Part shown: in pieces, positions 19,930 to 31,242 of the stretch
Position numbering within the stretch: the first letter of the stretch is position 1
Layout of the letters: each line of letters begins with the position of its first letter
Source: Tubulanus polymorphus
Taxonomy: Eukaryota > Nemertea > Palaeonemertea > Tubulaniformes > Tubulanidae
Reading direction: 5' to 3'
Length of the DNA: 60,000 bases
Assembly (NCBI RefSeq): GCF_964204645.1
Contig: NC_134031.1
Coordinates: 11,882,501-11,942,500 of the forward strand
The notes under the pieces: generated by a model
Databases searched by the model: none
What the model was told of the DNA's origin: nothing
What the model saw: the letters and a program-made list of their open reading frames with translations, nothing else
Position numbers and translations under genes: made by a program

Positions 19930-20158
19930 TGTAATAGTATTGCCTCTATTGTGTGTGTGACAATAGAGCACAAATAAATCCTTTAAAGAAACGGATCACG
20001 ATCGATTGAACACTAACAAAAGATAGTAACCACTTGCCTCCGTTTTATTCACACCGGAGAGAGAGCTTCTTCCGGTCTCCACAGTTACACTATATTGAGG
20101 CGCATGGACTCGAACACTAAACGACGGAACCGGACTATGATAAACCCGGCCCATCACA
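19930..20158 (-). repeat. Gypsy 5' LTR
   Basis: About 229 bases, element sense TGTGATGGGCC ... CTATTACA, giving the TG...CA ends. It is placed by the primer site on its inner side. The outer boundary is judged from the TG end only, since no partner LTR exists in the window to compare. Confidence 0.65.
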
Positions 20159-20283
20159 CCAGCAACAGTTATGTGTTTTTAAACCAACTTGTTTAGTACT
20201 GTAGTTAGATAAAAATGGAATTATTTAATCATTCATAATTAAACTTCTTTGATAATTGCTTGATCTTTCTGAAATATTTATAT

Positions 20284-20495
20284 TGTTGGGAATTACGATT
20301 AAACTAACGTTGTTAATATCGTATTATGTAAGGATTATCTTTTCACACTTCACACATGTTCATTTAACTAACTTTAGCGGGGCTTCCTATATAATGTCGA
20401 ACTATGTAAAAATAAAATCAGAATTCTTCATATAACACAGAAGAAGAGTCTGTCTCTGGTCTTTTATCGTATTCGAGTCGGATTCATTTCCAACA
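20284..20495 (+). repeat. BEL/Pao 5' LTR and adjacent primer site
   Basis: 212 bases with inverted ends TGTTGGGAA and TTTCCAACA, a TATATAAT box near 20,388 and an AATAAA signal near 20,410. Immediately after it, TTTGTGCCGTGACCAGGATG (20,496-20,515) is close to the leader/primer sequence typical of BEL/Pao elements. Confidence 0.8.
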
Positions 20496-20503
20496 TTTGT
20501 GCC

Positions 20504-21322
20504 GTGACCAGGATGGAACGAGACAGATTGGTGAAATCGAGAGCTGCATACACGGGCCAAGTGACGACACTTTTTGCAGATCATCAGATAATAGAACAAG
20601 GCGGAGAGATGGTAGATGAAACGAAAAGGATTGGACTCAAGGCATGTCTCCAGACACTATCTAAGAAGATTGACATCAAACAGGAGCTGGACGCGCAGAT
20701 TCTTAATCTGACTGACACCGAAGCTTTGGAAGCAGCACTCATGGAATATGACGCCTACATGGATATACTCAAGCAACGAAAATTAAAGCTGGGTAAGTTA
20801 ATCGACTCGCTTTAAAATTGGAATCGCTTGCCTTCTGCTTTGAAACCAAATGCAAAACATTTACAAACTCAAGAACTAATTCTAGACTTCTGAAATTGAC
20901 TCTACCTAAATTTTTGGTGATATTGTTGATTTTCCCGCATTTTTTCTGCAACTATCAATCAAGACTTGTATCTATCATAAACTATTTGGAATCTGTTTTA
21001 TTCGGGGATGCTATGAAAGTTGTGAATGGTTTAACTTTAATTGTTGAAAATTACTCGATAACTTTTGCATGATAGATATGGTCAAGAATTCAAAGTTATC
21101 GATGCTCAGGCCTATTTGAAATCTTTACTGGATCTTAAACCACCGTTGGGATGTTTAGCGAGTGTTCGTGATTTTTATGATTCTATCAAAAAGTGCATTA
21201 GGGGATTGGCAGCATACGGAAAAGAGTCTAAAATATTCAGCGATTTTGTTACGCCAGTTATAGTTCTTAAAATACCATCGAATATCCTAGGAAATATTTC
21301 CTGGGGAATGGGGGAACTTTAG
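20504..21322 (+). pseudogene. BEL/Pao gag (DUF1759 type), degraded
   Basis: First frame (20,504-20,815): MTRMERDRLVKSRAAYTGQV ... a coiled-coil-like N terminus usual for Pao gag. Later frames hold LTLPKF, GDAMKVVNGL and, at 21,065-21,322, HDRYGQEFKVIDAQAYLKSL then SVRDFYDSIKKCIRGLAAYG and IVLKIPSN, the recognisable DUF1759 pattern. At least two frameshifts separate these pieces. The protein would build the retrotransposon particle. Confidence 0.7.
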
Positions 21323-21325
21323 ATA

Positions 21326-22400
21326 TGTCATTAAATAGTTTGCGTTCTTTCCCGAAGTGTTTAGCGCAAACTCAAAGTCGGTAATGACATTAGATAGCAG
21401 ACCTGCATCGGCAAATGCACTTCTAACTGATATTTAAGGGCAAATCAGTCAAAATGGAACTTTCCGCAATATCTTAACGAGAAGAAACTAGTATATATAT
21501 ATAACGACCTGAGATCTGACTGACCGAAAAAACTCTCGAATGAGCCGTAAATTAGTCATTTATTTATCCTTCACTCTGTGCGTATAGTTCGCATACAACC
21601 CACGGATCTATGACAATGAACACAAGCATGAGTGCGCGCGAGTATGCATAGCTATTCACAGAGATTACAATGCTGCTCACTAATATACCATTATCTTGGA
21701 GTGTGTGCAATGTGTCGCACCTGTCGAGACGTATAGAACAGCGGACTGGTAGATCACATCAAAATGCTTGCTGAATGTCATATTTTACTTCGTTTGATTT
21801 GTATGAAATAAACCATCATACGTGAGTCGTCACATGGACATATCTAGTTTCGTTAGTGCACGTCTAATAATCTTGAAAAATAAAGTTTTTTTCGTTCCGA
21901 GATGCCTAGTAGCGCAATCTCCGGTATGTTGAAATCGCTAGAACTAGATTAAAAACCTGTTTGAAGTGATCAACTGCGTACACAATACATTTATCTGGTT
22001 AGGAAATACTGCCCGGATAAAGATCCGAATGAGGACTTGACAATAAAGTTCCAACAGGTAAACAAAGCTTAACTGACGAACGAAAAATTGACTAACGAAA
22101 AATCCTGAAAAATGAATCAGAAAGCAAATTTCGCAGGTCGTCGTCTTCATCTACCCTGGTAACAATCAATGAGAAAACTATGTCGGTAGTGGTCGAGATA
22201 AAAACTGACCATGTCCTGCCACTGTTGCGATTATTCAGAGAAAGTTATGGTGACCCAATCAATTGTGGAAACCTTAGATAACACTTCAAAACGACATATG
22301 ATGACATCTTCGGTATCATACACATAGCCGTATAAAAAGGATAGAAAAACACAAAAAAACCCATAAGTGCATGTGCCGGGAAATTCTTTTCTGCTTTTGG
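21326..22400. other. unassigned spacer
   Basis: About 1.07 kb between the BEL/Pao fragment and the LINE. It contains a short TATATATATA run near 21,491 and no frame with a recognisable domain. Part of it is probably the 5' region of the LINE. Confidence 0.4.
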
Positions 22401-24440
22401 TTAGTGAGCAGCTGCCGGGTATACTCAATAAACTTGCCCAGAAAATTGACAAACCTTTATCACCAAATGATGCAAAGAAGAAACCGAAGAGCAGCTGTTT
22501 ATTTTCACAAAGTCAGACGACGATGACATGCTGCAATGTTCCCTTTGTGACTCCTGGACTCATAACTGCTGCTCTGCGCTGAATTGCGATTATGTACAGA
22601 AGCTCTCAGCTAACCTAGATGAAATTCACATCTGTCCTAAGTGTAGACCTACCATCTGTGACACTGAATTACCTTCCTTTCCGGATGGAAATGATGTATG
22701 TAACAACTAGGATTTTCAGTGCACTCGGGAACTAGCTCGTCAAAATAAATCCAAAGTCATCAATTCCATCTTGATAAAATATCTTTTATTCAAATGCTTG
22801 GTCGGCTTCCGACCGACCGCAACAACTGCTCAGTACAAACCGCCTACTAAAAGTGTGCGTTGTGTCCCTCATTCTGTTTCAACTGACTCTTATATCTATA
22901 TATATATATATATATTCCTGCATAGTAACAAAAACTTAGGTATGAAAAACAAAGGTGACAGACAGTGAGTAGACAATTTGAGCAACAACATGCCATAAAC
23001 AAAGACAGAAAGAACATATGACTAATTACTTTACAAACACGACTAACAAATACATTTCTAAACAAAACAACAAGTTGCTATAATGATCCTGCCGTGCCTA
23101 CAGCCACTATCTCTATAGGTACACAACATGATGGCCGTGCCGTTGTTCTGGATGCAAGCCAGCTGGAAATGTTTCAATGGCTTCAGTCCTCAGTCATCAA
23201 TTTATGCCAGCAAGTAGAAAAATGTGCGAAAAAATGTGATCTCAAACTCATTTTGGATAAAGTGAATAACTCAATAGAGTGAATTGACAATTTAGCGTAG
23301 AATTGTGGAATTATTCCTGAGCTACAAACTATGAAAAAAGTATGATGACAAACAGTGACCGCAATGAATCACACATTAAAGAAATCCTGAAATGTACCAA
23401 AGCGCTCACCAAATCAAGTCACCTTTAATCGGAACTGTGCTTGGTTAAGGAAGGAAGCCTTGGAAGAGGGAGATGCTACTATTGTGGAACTGATTGAAAA
23501 TATCGAATCGTATCGTGTAGACAACTCCGAAACCATAGATGAATTATCATTTCTGCAGTGTGTTAATAAGATAAAACAAAGCATTGCTCCCGTGTGGCTC
23601 CTGACGATAACATTGTTAGGGTCATGGTAACCCATGATATTAACAATAACGAAACACCCGCCAAGTACCATGATGCGCATGAGACTCGCGACGGGTCTAT
23701 TAACTCTGTATTCAACGATCGGGATTCCGCATATTCTGACAACTACAAGTGAGATCGTCGACGAAACAATAGGCACAAACATATAGTTATTGCAGGTGAT
23801 TCAAACCTTAGGTATGAGGATGAAAGTCGTTTCATCAGAGACCAATGTTTTGTAGAAAAGTATGCGGCGTTCACCATGGCAGAATCGCGGGATGTGATAA
23901 GGGAATTGCACGATGAACCCGATTGTATCGTTTTACATGTAGGTACCAACGATATAAAGAACACCGGTTGCACCAACAAATGTGTTTTGGAAATGACCGA
24001 TCTTGCGAATTTTGTGAAAAGCAAATTCCCATGTTCAAAGCTTGTGTCTTTCGTTCGATTCGATCACCACCATTTGGATGTACAATCTCGACTATTCAAT
24101 GCTACAGTTGAATCAATAGCTGCTGACGATAACTCAACTTTAACATGTCGTCATGAAAATCTCAACAACAGAAGACTCTGCTGACCGTATCCATCTAAGT
24201 CGAAATGATGGTGTAAGCCTCTTTCTTTGCCAGGTACCTGGTAGTCGCAGCTCGAAAATCGTTGGACCTTTTTACGCCGAAACGTGTTGGGAAATAACAT
24301 GATCGAATCATCAAACATACTTCAGATATGTATATGGAATGTGCATGGTCTGAATAATCAGCTTGGAAACAAGCTGATGGACAGCTTTGCCGAAAACAAA
24401 TAAAACCGTATGATATAATCTGTCTTCAAACACACTAAGA
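22400..24440 (+). pseudogene. CR1-like LINE: PHD and SGNH-esterase ORF1, start of endonuclease
   Basis: A PHD-type finger is read around 22,528-22,665 (MLQCSLCDSWTHNCC ... IHICPKCRP). An SGNH/GDSL esterase follows at about 23,770-24,184: block I around IVIAGDSNLRYEDE, block III LHVGTNDIKNTG, then a degraded HLSRND block near 24,195. At 24,310-24,440 two short frames read LQICIWNVHGLNNQLG and YDIICLQTH, the opening of an EEP-type endonuclease. These domains in this order are typical of CR1-group non-LTR elements. Many frameshifts are present, and the rest of ORF2 is missing. The part between 22,710 and 23,090 has no domain and contains a TATA microsatellite. Confidence 0.7.
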
Positions 24441-24609
24441 TCATGATGCTTGTAATATAGAACAAGTCAATACGTGGCCATGATATATAGTTTATTCTCA
24501 CCACACTCTATGGCAGCACCTGCCAGTAAAAATACATTACATCCTCCTTAAGTATAAAGAATACACCTAATGCAAAATTATATGTACCACTAGAGTTATA
24601 CATCTAATC

Positions 24610-24846
24610 AGTCGCTCCGCTCCCAATTGATTTAATTTCAATACGCAATATAATAGATTTAATCATCTAATCTAATCATATATCTAATAAATCTAATAAT
24701 ATTAATTATTCTGTTAATTATTACCTAGGAATACACACGACTATGAAAATATATTAAAGTTTGGAATTAAAATGACCTTTATGTTGGTTTTTTTAATTCA
24801 CTCAACCTTTCAACCTCTGATGTAGAACAACACATTTACAATTACT
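24610..24846 (+). repeat. half terminal fold-back of fragment D
   Basis: Starts within the central GC-rich loop (CGCTCCGCTCCCAATTGATT) and runs through ACACACGACTATGAAAATAT to the diverged boundary ...TTTACAATTACT. Only the element-side arm is present; left of 24,610 is LINE or unassigned DNA. Confidence 0.7.
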
Positions 24847-24923
24847 CTAATATTTATATATGAAAATCATATTTATGAATAATATATAATGAAATCAATT
24901 TCAATAAAAAATTTATGTAATAA

Positions 24924-25276
24924 ATGGAGAGGGAACAAGTATACAGTGAGAGCAACAAACCATTCTTAGATAGAATTAAAGTTACTAGAAATGCTAAATC
25001 TGTAGATTATGAATTTTAAAAGCTAACAGAATAAACAATTCATAAGAAATATTTAATTACTAATATTGAAACAACTACTATAAATAGTGTAATAAATTAA
25101 TAATTCATCAAGAAGATGAAGGATTGAAAGGTAATAAGTATAAATTCAGAACACGTTTACCAAATAGATTTCATAGATTATCTAGTGAAGATCTAGTAGA
25201 AGTATGATCTGGTGATTTCGATTTTATAAATTAAGGTAAGAATGAAAAAGGGCGACATGATATAGATTTCAAATAA
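24924..25276 (+). pseudogene. decayed ssDNA-binding-like gene
   Basis: ATG in GTAATAAATGG context. Fragments in several frames match the 117-residue protein at 51,976-52,329, including the start (FLDRIK), FRTRLPNRFHRLSSEDL and a GRHDIDFK end. It contains several stops and one frameshift. It is clearly older than the copy B gene. Confidence 0.6.
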
Positions 25277-25318
25277 ACAATATGTAAAATCAATTTTGAT
25301 AAAAATTTAATATAATTG

Positions 25319-26605
25319 ATGGAACCAAATAAGAAGAACTACTCTCCACATGTAAACACAATATAGATTAATCTCCAAAAGCAAGACATAATACAACTAA
25401 AACACATTTAGAAAATAAATTAAAATTAGAATATAAAGATTATATGTTAGAAACTAAATTAGAAAAATTGAAGAATGAAAAAGAACTATATAAATGTGTT
25501 ACATGTAATCAATCATTCAGTAACAAAAGATATTATGAGCAAAATTTAAAATCTAAAAGTCATATTAGAAATATTAATAATGATATTTTAGGTGAAGATT
25601 ATATTTTGATAAAGATAATGATAAGAAACAAAGCATGATTAAAAGAAAAAAAAAATAAATTAAACAATAAAAGGACATACATGGAAGATGTTAGAAATTA
25701 TATTAATTCATTAGATGATAAAAAAAGAAATAGAGATAATGAATAATTATAAAGATGATAATGTAAATGCGTCAAGTTATATCAAATTACCATTTAAAAC
25801 TAATGCTGTTAAAAATGTACAAACTGAAGATAATAAATGTTTTTTATGGTCAATAATTAGTTGCTTTTATCCAACAGAAGATATTACACGTAGTTTTAGA
25901 TTATCAAATTAAACAATTTGAAAATAATTATAAGATACCATTCATCCTGTTAGAATAAAAAATATTCCAAAAATAGAAAGAGATAATAATATAAAAATAA
26001 CTGTGTACGATTTGATTAAATTACCAAATACAAAAGGAGATAATATAAAACATTATACATTAGAACCTCTATACCTATCAAAAGATTATGATTCGATCGA
26101 TGTTATAGATATATTATATTATGAAAGTTATTATGTGTGGATTAAACGATTTGATTTATTTTTCAAATCAGAAAATGATTTTAATAATAAAATATATCTA
26201 TGTAGAAATTTCTACATAAATTCAGTAATGAAAATCCATTATTAAATCATAAACAATTATCGATTATTGTGAATTAGTTCTATTAACAGATAAAGATAAT
26301 AAATTAGAATTAAAAAATATGATTACAAAAATAAAGTACCATTTGTTATATATGGTGACTTCGAGTCATTGAATAAAGAACTAACTGATCGAGATAGAAA
26401 CGAAATATATTATAAAAGAAAGAAATTAAATTCTGGTGTAATTGATTATTCAGAACCACCAAAGACAAATACTATTGAAAAGATTCATCAGTCAGCTGCA
26501 GCTTTCGGATTATATGTAAAATCAGACTGTCCAGAATTAATCAAAAGTGAATATTATTATAGAAATGAAAATGTTATTAATCATTTTTTATCTTATATGT
26601 TGTAA
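25319..26605 (+). pseudogene. C2H2-finger/DNA polymerase B gene, 5' part, decayed
   Basis: The finger part appears as CDTCN-type remains (YKCVTCNQSFSNKRYY at about 25,490-25,540). It then passes, after an internal deletion, straight into polymerase sequence (SSYIKLPFKTNAV, CFLWSIISC), the VYDLIKLPNTKGDNIKHYTL segment and exonuclease motif I (VIYGDFESLN), ending at NENVINHF. In this copy the fingers and the polymerase are joined with no gap, which supports a single gene. Frames break at least four times. Truncated at 26,600. Confidence 0.7.
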
Positions 26606-28786
26606 TGGGTCCAAAAATCGAATTTTTGCTAACAAATGAGGTTATAACTTTGACACGAAGTCACGCAATCTACTATGTTTATGTGCAAAATATAGCTTTA
26701 TCATGCGGCTAAAATCTGTTGGAAATGTAATTTTGAATATCGCGTTCATTTAAGAGAAATCGACGAATTTGTGGCGATTTCAAGGAGCATTTTGTTTCAT
26801 AAAACGGCTAGAAGGCCGATGTACAACGTTACATTGAAGTAAAGTAATTGCTCCCTGCGGTTGGCTGAGCTCCCGCTGTCAATCAATGTAAGGGCATATT
26901 GGATTGACGCAGACAAACCGGTCTTTTAATCTTCTCATCTATTAATCTGTTCTGTTCTAGTTTCTCATTTCCCAGTCAAGGGAGCGTCTTATATGTTTAT
27001 TTTTTAATATGATAGCCGTAGTATCGATTCCGTCTCCCCATATCTATTTCATTATGCAAATAACCGAAGATTCAATCGATACGCTACTTCACGGAAGATT
27101 ATGCGCGCACAATCGAATAGGCCCAAACCTCGTGTATTGCCGCGATGATTGCTGATTAGATTTCGATGATGTTGTTCACCGAAATCAGCAGATTTTACAC
27201 ATCCATGAAGTTTTCAAGGAAACCTTACAGATGCATCAATCAGATGGCGCCTATACATTACAAAGATAATATTCTGCGCCCGAGATATTAAGATCCGTGG
27301 ATCTCTTGTGTGACTTATTAATTGCATATGAAAAAAAAATTTAATGAATTATTAGATACAAATAACATAATGTCCTTATCTGGACAATTTTACATTGCTC
27401 CGCATAGATAAACAAGGGTAGTGATCTATTAGATTCCTAATGTAATAGAAAGATCACAAATTCAAATTCAATTTTATTGCGCAAAATTTCAGGAAACCAC
27501 TTCAAAATGACTAATTAATCCCGTTAGATCATTGAAATTGTATTCTATGTGGGTCTTATGACAGGGATTGTATTTTAAACTACCGAAACCGTCGCGAATA
27601 TATTCCTCGGAAAGTTTGCGCAATAAAATTGAATTTGAATTTGCATTTGTATCTAACCGATTAGCTTTCCGTTTTTCTGTAAATTTTGCTCTCCCAAACT
27701 CAGAAAACGTTCATTTGATGAATATATTCTGGTTATGAGCAAAATATAAGATGTTGTGCTTCGATTGATGTATCGTTTGTTGGATTTAGACGCTGAAATC
27801 ACCACGAGCTCTTCACTTGAAGTTGAAAGGTAGAGGATCTTTGCTGCCATGGATATTTTGGGGGTCTCCGGCACATTTAATCGCGATTTTGAGTGGTGAA
27901 ACGTTATCAACTGGCCTCCAAGTAGACATATTTAGAAAATACAGGATGTTTTGAACAATTTAAAACATCCTTTGGATATTTTAGGAGTTAGCAGTTTTAA
28001 ATCGAAGTGTCTGTATAGGAGTTTCTACCCTTTTTTTAAATATATTTAGTACCAGGGATACTGGATGATCTAAGCTACAGTTCACCCCCGAACTTCAAAT
28101 ACGAGCCCCTGTGGGTTTTAGATTACTTTTATCTCGAACTACATCCCCTATAGTTTGTCGTTTGCCTTGTTTGTTTTCTTCCTTAGTGTTCCAGTTTCTG
28201 TTGTTTAATTATTTTAATCTGAATCCTTTTATCTTAATCATTTGTTCTATTCTTGTATAAGTATCCTGTTCTTTCATTTTGTTCTCAGCACGCCTGATGA
28301 TAGCCCACAGTTGTTAGCCGACACGTCGCTCCTCAAATATAATAATTCTGCTAGAGAATTTTTCAATCTTGGCTTCGTTATCGTGGGATTTCTCTCGTTA
28401 TCATCATAAACGGATATTGTGTATCTTCCCGTCCCATCATGTTTCCCACGGATCGTAAAATCGTTCTTCAATTCTTCTTCATAACTTTTCCGCATCTCAT
28501 CTATTGTTTTCGCACTTATGAAAACGGCACATACAAGCAAAAACTGCGAAAACCAAAGTGAAATTCCTTCAAGATTGCCTCCACGAAAAAGTGATTCCCC
28601 GTTCTTTGAATTGGATCATGAAATTTGATGCGCACCCTCCGTTTCCGCAGCAAGCAAGTTTTCAACTCAAAACAGCCATCAGTAAAGCTAAAGACGATTG
28701 CGACTTTCATTTCTTCAGATCGCGGCAGGCTTACAATAATCTTAGATCACAACTTCCGGACCCGCATCTATTCCATTTACTCTCGT
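26606..28786. other. unassigned 2.2 kb spacer
   Basis: Less A+T-rich than the Polintons, with no convincing gene. It contains a 60-base Polinton block (27,371-27,432). A frame at 28,558-28,788 (KFLQDCLHEKVIPRSLNWIM ... FPQQASFQLKTAI) looks protein-like and may be the start of an unidentified mobile-element protein; it ends exactly at the fold-back of fragment E. Confidence 0.35.
27371..27432 (+). other. conserved non-coding block, isolated copy
   Basis: TGTCCTTATCTGGACAATTT, then TTGCTCCGCATAGATAAACA, then GGTAGTGA. It is closest to the copy C version (13,660-13,730) and has no Polinton gene next to it. Confidence 0.55.
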
Positions 28787-28877
28787 AAATAAATTCTCGC
28801 ACACTCGAATTTATTTTTCATTTTTTACTCACTCGCCCTCTCAACCTTTAATCTAGAACAACTTATTCCCTATTACT
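28787..28877 (+). repeat. half terminal fold-back of fragment E
   Basis: Begins at the centre (TAAATAAATTCTCGCACACT ... GAATTTATTTTTCATTTTTT) and ends ACAACTTATTCCCTATTACT. Same subfamily as the complete fold-back at 31,925-32,076. Only the inner arm is present. Confidence 0.75.
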
Positions 28878-28948
28878 CTTAAAATATTCATATATATGAA
28901 TATGAATAACTTCTAAAATCAATTTTAATAAAAAATATGTTATTAAAA

Positions 28949-29610
28949 TGGAGAGCAAACAAATACACAGTGAATTCTCAAATAGAATGTAATTCTTTTT
29001 ATAATGTATCGGATAAAACTCTTGAACATAGAGCCTTTTTAATTCATATTAGAAATATAAATAAATGGTTTCATCTATTCTTAAAACCAGGATTATATGA
29101 TTTAGAAACATTAGCACAATCAATTAACCGAAGAGCACGATTAAAACTTAGAAGTGAAGATAAATTTTCAATTAGATTTATAAAAAGTGATAGTTCTGAT
29201 AAAATTAAAATAAAGTTAGATGATGAAAGCAAACATGCATTTATGGTAAGAAAACCTTTAGCTAAACTGTTAGGAATTAAACCACAAACTGTTACAGGAA
29301 ACGTAGATGGTAATTCAAATTTAATGACTTTCACACACTTTTATATTTATTGCAATTTAATCGATCCTACAAAAACATTCGAAGCATTAAAGATATAACT
29401 TGTAATTCTAGTATATTAAACGTTTTACCATTGAAGAATGTTAAAGAATTTGGAACACAAATAAATTATAATTTAACAGAATGTGATTTCAAACCATGCA
29501 TTCCTCGTTTTAATAATTTTAGATTAGAAATTATAAATCATAATGGATATTAAATTGATTTGAATAACTTTCCTGTGATATATGAATTAGTTATAAGATG
29601 TAGAGAGTAA
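28949..29610 (+). pseudogene. penton-like jelly-roll protein with foreign 5' end
   Basis: The ATG and first 12 or so codons (MESKQIHSEF) belong to the ssDNA-binding-like gene; at about 28,985 the sequence jumps into the penton-like gene (NSFYNVSDKTLEHRAF, LFLKPGLYDLETLAQSINRR, HFYIYCNLIDPTKTF, YELVIRCRE). The long frame is open to 29,398, then a frameshift and one stop lead to the end at 29,610. The pattern SFYNxS ... PGxYxLExL ... FYIYCNLI ... VIYELVIR resembles the minor capsid (penton) proteins of Polintons. That call is from memory of the pattern. Confidence 0.55.
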
Positions 29611-29627
29611 TTTTTTTCACTATATAA

Positions 29628-29939
29628 ATGAATATAACTGTTGGACCGAGTATATGTTTTGGGTTTGATTTTAAACATGGTAAAGAAATGAGAATTAAAC
29701 TTAATGATGTAATTACTGATATAAAAAGTAAATCATTTAACAATGCATCAATGATTAATAAAGAAAATTATGATGAAGAAAAAGTAATTGATTTAATTAA
29801 AACACCTTTAGAATATTATGAATTAACTGAAGATGGAATTATTGATGATATTAAAAACATATTATCCAAAATATATAATAATAATAAAACTAATAATGAA
29901 ATAAATGTTGAAATAATCATAACTAAGATAAATAAATGA
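29628..29939 (+). CDS. small conserved Polinton protein (MNITVGPSICFGFDF family)
   Basis: 103 codons, intact. It begins MNITVGPSICFGFDFKHGKE, almost identical in its first 20 residues to the 118-residue protein at 50,831-51,187 and shorter in the middle. The C-terminal half is charged, with several isoleucine-rich helices (IKTPLEYYELTEDGIIDDIK). The start context is CTATATAAATG. Its TGA overlaps the ATG of the next gene (ATGA). I do not recognise a domain. Position next to the penton-like gene suggests a virion component. Confidence 0.6.
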   Translation: MNITVGPSICFGFDFKHGKEMRIKLNDVITDIKSKSFNNASMINKENYDEEKVIDLIKTPLEYYELTEDGIIDDIKNILSKIYNNNKTNNEINVEIIITKINK

Positions 29940-30163
29940 GTGATAATAAGTGGATAATAAGTTGATTATATAATAGAGCCTTACTATCTGTTGGTTATTC
30001 AATGGTATTAAAAAAAGTATTTAAAATGGGAAGTGTTAATGTTGATAGATTTGATATAAATGATATTATGAAATTAACATTAGCAGTTACTTTATCTAAA
30101 TTAACTATAAACACATTATATCATTCGAAAATGGAATTATTAAATTCATGGAATCAATTGTAA
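29936..30163 (+). pseudogene. small two-helix membrane protein, one early stop
   Basis: Homologous to 50,609-50,830 (MSDNKWII ... ALLSVG ... KMGSVNVDRFDINDIMKLTL). A TGA replaces a glycine codon near residue 10, and the last few codons differ. The ATG overlaps the previous stop. Confidence 0.6.
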
Positions 30164-30639
30164 AGCTGAAAAAAGAACAACGGTTATGCTTCGGTCAAAG
30201 GAATGATAGATAATTTGTTACCTAGCAGTGCGGGTTTGCATAGAACGTGTGATTCAGCTATTAGCACTGACCGAGGCTACAATATTGTAACCTAGGTCGG
30301 TTCACTGCACAACTTTTTTTGTAAACAGTGACCGAGGCTACAATATTGTAGCCTAGGTCGGTTCACTGCATGACATTTGCTTTCGATTACTGGCCCAACC
30401 CCAGTCGGTTGTTTTTACAGTATTTGAAGTACTGGCCAATTGAATGTTACCATAGATAAACAGTATTTTGAAGATATGGGGACAGAGACAATCTGTTTTT
30501 ATTTCGTCTTGAGAAGGTCCTACTGTTCGCTATTCTGTGTCAAAATATGAATTGAAATATAAAGGATGGAGTTAGTTTCCTTTCCCGATACTGTATTTAT
30601 GCTTTTAATCATGAAGGATAATTGTGTTATAGCAATTAT
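30164..30639. other. spacer with paired palindromes
   Basis: Non-Polinton DNA between fragments E and F. The only structure I see is the duplicated palindrome at 30,266-30,370. Confidence 0.5.
30266..30370. repeat. duplicated near-perfect palindrome
   Basis: ACCGAGGCTACAATATTGTA followed by (G/A)CCTAGGTCGGT occurs at 30,266-30,309 and 30,326-30,370, each flanked by CACTGA/TTCACTGCA. Each unit folds into a stem of about 15 base pairs, and the two form a direct repeat with 16 bases between. Probably the end structure of an unidentified fold-back element. Confidence 0.65.
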
Positions 30640-31242
30640 AGTGATTTTAGTTAATTTTTTTTCTGATTCATTTTCTGTTTCACCGTTTGGGTGTCGTACG
30701 GCGCCATCTGTTTCGTTCTTACCTGATTTATATTCTATAGGCTTGATATTCGAAAATGTTATGACACCAGTAGAAATTAATGTAATAACCGATCCTAATT
30801 GGAATGAAGCGTATCCAAACCATTTTTGTAATTCAGTCATAACTAAGTAGTCATTTTTCAAATCACTATATAATTTATTTTCATCATCAATTGATATTAA
30901 CCAGTTACATAATTTTGAATAACATTTTATAATACCATCTGAAATAGAATCATTTATTCGGGCTAATCTTGCCTCTCCATAAATCTTAAAATATTTTATT
31001 ACTTAATCTGGTTTCATAGAGTCTAATTCTTGAAAAGTAAAACTTCTATTTAAAAACTCTTTAGATTTTCCACTGGCAATTAATAATTCAAGATGGTGCT
31101 TACAATATAAATAGTATTCATAATCAATATTGTTATTAACTTCAACACAATTAGTTACAACTGTATCTTTATTTTCTGTAATACCTAAATCATCTAATGT
31201 TTTTTCAATATTAATACTATTCTTATTAGATTTCTTTGACAT
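30640..31242 (-). pseudogene. p200 homologue, one in-frame stop
   Basis: Very close to 5,502-6,104 (MSKKSNKNSINIEKTLDDLG; SFQLGSVITLISTGVITFSN). A TAA after SMKPD (31,003) interrupts the frame, and the rest continues in phase. The tail contains an in-frame GAVRHPNGE segment encoded by a GC-rich palindrome that the copy A gene lacks. Start context CTATATAAATG. Confidence 0.7.

Larger units (their letters stand above)
15065..20158 (-). mobile_element. Ty3/Gypsy LTR retrotransposon, 3' end missing
   Basis: Reading leftward: LTR, primer site, gag with zinc knuckle, aspartic protease, reverse transcriptase, RNase H, and the start of integrase, where it stops near 15,065. No second LTR is present. 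Its G+C content is clearly higher than that of the Polintons. Multiple frameshifts and a 661-base insert show it is dead. It abuts the isolated Polinton fragment at 14,637-15,005. Confidence 0.9.
20284..21325 (+). mobile_element. BEL/Pao LTR retrotransposon, 5' fragment
   Basis: An LTR, a BEL-type leader and a degraded gag are present, and nothing of protease, RT or integrase follows. It starts about 125 bases beyond the Gypsy LTR in opposite orientation. The break at about 21,325 falls in the DUF1759-like gag domain. Confidence 0.75.
24610..26600 (+). mobile_element. Polinton fragment D (end, ssDNA-binding homologue, polymerase start)
   Basis: Half of a terminal fold-back, a decayed homologue of the 51,976-52,329 gene, then the finger/polymerase gene up to about residue 400, cut abruptly at 26,600. 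In copy B the order from this end is finger, polymerase, binding protein; here the binding protein comes first, so this is another arrangement. Confidence 0.75.
28787..30165 (+). mobile_element. Polinton fragment E (deletion derivative)
   Basis: Half fold-back, then a fusion of the binding-protein start with the penton-like gene, then two small genes in the same order as 51,187-50,609 of copy B. Polymerase is absent. The right edge at about 30,165 meets a palindrome-rich spacer. Confidence 0.75.

Noticed and set aside
30566-30850. 94-codon plus-strand frame
   Set aside because: Antisense of the p200 C-terminal part.
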